A stretch of DNA of 16,045 nucleotides from Prolixibacteraceae bacterium UBA6162. Lineage in GTDB: Bacteria; Bacteroidota; Bacteroidia; Bacteroidales; Prolixibacteraceae. Of this stretch, positions 15,692-16,045 are shown in pieces (the first letter of the stretch is position 1; each line of letters starts with the position of its first letter). The position numbers and the translations under genes are program-made. The notes beneath the pieces are model-generated. The model searched no databases, was not told the DNA's origin, and saw nothing but the letters and a program-made list of their open reading frames with translations. The stretch spans positions 1 through 16,045 of the forward strand of contig DIUI01000091.1 in the NCBI GenBank assembly GCA_002428215.1, read 5' to 3'.

Positions 15692-16045
<354 letters not shown>

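Overview
The window reads as a chromosomal segment of a Bacteroidota bacterium, probably of the order Bacteroidales/Marinilabiliales (inference). The signs are a very large secreted protein ending in a type IX secretion / gliding-motility C-terminal domain, a lipoprotein glycosidase, TAnnTTTG-like promoter elements without convincing Shine-Dalgarno sequences, a DUF4918/SMUG2-type uracil-DNA glycosylase, and a three-gene acyl-CoA carboxylase operon of the kind found in propionate-producing Bacteroidota. I saw no rRNA, tRNA, CRISPR array, insertion sequence or phage gene.

Layout, left to right. (1) 1-1268, plus strand: the C-terminal end of a family 3 glycoside hydrolase with its fibronectin-III-like domain, then the 16S rRNA methyltransferase rsmE 20 bp later. 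(2) 1481-6010, plus: a 1509-residue exported mosaic protein with Ig-like domains, five cysteine-flanked SprB-like repeats, two HYR-like domains, two cadherin-like (tandem-95) domains and a T9SS type B sorting domain. (3) 6209-8518, plus: a second family 3 glycoside hydrolase, a lipoprotein, closed by a strong bidirectional terminator at 8537-8571. (4) 12163-8593, minus: an operon of biotin carboxylase, biotin carrier protein and carboxyltransferase (propionyl-CoA carboxylase type). The carboxyltransferase gene is split by one in-frame TAG at 9478-9480. (5) A 538-bp divergent intergenic region, then a MATE efflux transporter (plus). (6) A pyrroline-5-carboxylate reductase-like protein (minus), divergent from a SMUG2-like uracil-DNA glycosylase (plus). 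(7) The 3' end of an ABC-F ATPase gene (minus) running off the right edge.

The genes do not form one system. The two glycosidases and the giant surface protein fit life on polysaccharides, but there is no SusC/SusD pair and no T9SS machinery here. The carboxylase operon would interconvert propionyl-CoA and (S)-methylmalonyl-CoA. Its carboxyltransferase should not be made full-length unless the amber codon is a sequence error or is read through.

The most notable observations are the amber codon inside an otherwise intact carboxyltransferase gene, the regular ~77-residue disulfide-capable repeat array in the giant protein, and a Walker B glutamate-to-threonine change in the ABC-F ATPase. I found no convincing new multi-gene system.
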